64,000 nt of DNA from Lithodes maja (lineage: Eukaryota; Arthropoda; Malacostraca; Decapoda; Lithodidae). The stretch is from the NCBI GenBank assembly GCA_037953745.1, contig JBAKBP010000775.1, positions 62,001 to 126,000 on the forward strand. The letters are read 5' to 3'. How positions within the stretch are numbered: the first letter of the stretch is position 1; the number at the start of each line of letters is the position of its first letter. The notes below the pieces were generated by a model. That model had not been told where the DNA came from, ran no database searches, and worked only from the letters and a program-made list of their open reading frames with translations. Positions 62,713-64,000 of the stretch are shown piece after piece. The position numbers were made by a program, and so were the translations under genes.

Positions 62713-64000
62713 ATGGATAAAAACGATAAAGAGACACCGTCTAGTGGGGTGCTGATCAAAGCCCCTAAAAATCAAAGGGCGGGACTTCGGGGAGTATTAA
62801 ATAGGCTAATAGTGGACTTAAACACTTTCATCACTACTGCTGATCTAGAGGAATTGGAGGCCAGATTAGATAACGTCCAGGCTACCCACGGTCGTATTAC
62901 GGCTCTGAGTGAGGTGATTGTGGCTGACATGATAGAGGAGGAAGAGATAATTACAGAGTGTGATAATCGCGCCCTCTATGACGAATCTGTCTTTAGGGCG
63001 AAGCGCCTATTACAGCGTGCTGTCACAAGTAAGAAGGGAGGCGATAATGAGGCCCATAGAAGGGCTGACCCAAAACAGACTATACACCTCCCAAAGCTCA
63101 ATCTTCCTACATTTGGGGGCAAGTTAACCGAGTGGTTAGCTTTCTGGGACGTGTTTCGATCTGCGGTTCATGAATCCTCTTTGGATAATGTCCGCAAGTT
63201 TTACTATCTGAAGGGACAAATGGAAGGAGAGGCCTTACATTTGATAGAGGGTTTTGCAGTAGTGGGTGGTAGTTATCTTGAAGCGGTACACTTATTAGAG
63301 TCCACATACGGGGATAGAGAGCAGTTGAAGATGGCCCATGTCGTTGCCTTGTTGGGGCTCGCAGAACCACAGTATAAGGTTGATGAGTTGACAAACTTCA
63401 GGGCAAATATGGAGTGCCATACTCGATTGCTAGACACCCTAGGGCTTACCACGCAGGAAATGATAGTCATTATCTTGCGGCAGAAGCTTCCTATGGCAAT
63501 ACTTGATAAGGTAAGATCATTTGAACTGGGGGAGTTCAAAACTCAGTTCAGCAAGGAGATCAATAATCTACAGTTGAACAAAGGGAGAATGTATGTGTCG
63601 GGAGGGAGTGAGAATGTGGAGAAGAGGGGAACAATAAGCATGACAGTGGGGACTAAAGTAAAGAAAGAGGGTGTGTATAAGAAACCTGCTCAGATTATAT
63701 GTAAGCTATGTAACAATAAACATAAATGGAGTTTCTGCATAAATTACCCAACAAATGAGACAAAACTAGCACAGGTGAAAAGATTGAAGCTATGTGTAGG
63801 TTGTCTAAGTGGGGAACATGGTAAGCAGGGACAATGTACTGCTACATACTTAAGGCCCTGTCGGCACTGCAAAGGACATCACTTTGATAAGTTGTGTCCT
63901 ACAGCGGATAAAGTCAAAGACGTCAAAAATGAGGGTACTACAACTGTGACACTAGGTAGCACGCAAGACACCACTATATTGCCCAAAATACAGATTCCCA
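62713..64000 (+). CDS. BEL/Pao Gag polyprotein, runs off the window
   Basis: ATG at 62713, open for 429 codons to the edge without a stop. Starts MDKNDKETPSSGVL. Contains LNRLIVDLNTFI and a coiled region, then LPKLNLPTFGGKLTEWLAFWD (about 125-146), the typical Pao Gag block, then SLDNVRKFYYLKGQMEGEA. Three Cys-His modules follow: CKLCNNKHKWSFC, CVGCLSGEHGKQGQC and CRHCKGHHFDKLC; the first and last have C-x2-C-x3-H-x4-C spacing characteristic of this clade. The frame is undamaged. Packages the element RNA; protease, RT, RNase H and integrase should lie beyond 64000. Confidence 0.85.
   Translation, partial: MDKNDKETPSSGVLIKAPKNQRAGLRGVLNRLIVDLNTFITTADLEELEARLDNVQATHGRITALSEVIVADMIEEEEIITECDNRALYDESVFRAKRLLQRAVTSKKGGDNEAHRRADPKQTIHLPKLNLPTFGGKLTEWLAFWDVFRSAVHESSLDNVRKFYYLKGQMEGEALHLIEGFAVVGGSYLEAVHLLESTYGDREQLKMAHVVALLGLAEPQYKVDELTNFRANMECHTRLLDTLGLTTQEMIVIILRQKLPMAILDKVRSFELGEFKTQFSKEINNLQLNKGRMYVSGGSENVEKRGTISMTVGTKVKKEGVYKKPAQIICKLCNNKHKWSFCINYPTNETKLAQVKRLKLCVGCLSGEHGKQGQCTATYLRPCRHCKGHHFDKLCPTADKVKDVKNEGTTTVTLGSTQDTTILPKIQIP

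Larger units (their letters stand above)
61554..64000 (+). mobile_element. BEL/Pao-like LTR retrotransposon, 5' part
   Basis: Candidate 5' LTR 61554-62300 (TGTGACGTCACG...TTTACCACA, 747 bp), then a primer-binding-site-like TTGGTGCCCAGACCCGGGAA at 62301-62320, a leader, and a Gag-like frame from 62713 to the window end. The left LTR border is a guess from the TG and from where the viral frame ends; the right border is firmer because of the adjoining primer site. Confidence 0.7.

Overview
This window looks like repeat-saturated nuclear DNA of a decapod crustacean (shrimp, crab or crayfish lineage). The clues are many long AT, CA and GA microsatellites, several clades of non-LTR retrotransposon, a DIRS element, Penelope-like elements with a GIY-YIG nuclease, tRNA-headed SINEs, many TTAA-bounded DNA transposons, and a block of large-DNA-virus-like genes most economically read as an endogenous nimavirus (relative of white spot syndrome virus). 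The species and the viral family are inferences from content; no alignment could be run. I see no ordinary host protein-coding gene.

Layout. 1-5170: DIRS-like retrotransposon on the minus strand, cut by the left window edge. 6168-6651: TTAA-bounded MITE. 7195-14591: CR1-like LINE on the plus strand, split at a TTAA by a 4-kb piggyBac-like transposon (8289-12320) that carries a transposase with its middle deleted. 15210-18292: second LINE on the minus strand. 18500-31000: SINE, palindromic element, Penelope-like and LINE fragments, MITEs and microsatellites. 31000-43990: tRNA-headed repeats, a 1.56-kb minisatellite, two sister MITEs and a six-unit tandem array of a tRNA-like SINE. 44793-53026: recent Ty3/gypsy-like LTR element on the minus strand, with LTRs of 1844 bp and one 1253-residue Gag-protease-relic-Pol ORF.

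53027-61553: viral island. Six intronless genes or gene pieces lie close together in the order minus, minus, plus, plus, plus, minus. Some have TATA boxes, and one stop codon is embedded in AATAAA. The island is damaged. Its left gene is cut by the gypsy LTR, one central gene is interrupted by a 1.27-kb TTAA-flanked insertion, a possible frameshift separates two plus-strand ORFs, and its right gene is cut near the 5' LTR of a BEL/Pao element that runs off the right edge (61554-64000). Host transposons inside viral genes argue for an old integrated copy rather than a replicating virus.

The main story is layered transposition: LINEs hit by piggyBac-type elements, MITEs hit by LTR elements, and a viral integration broken by both classes.
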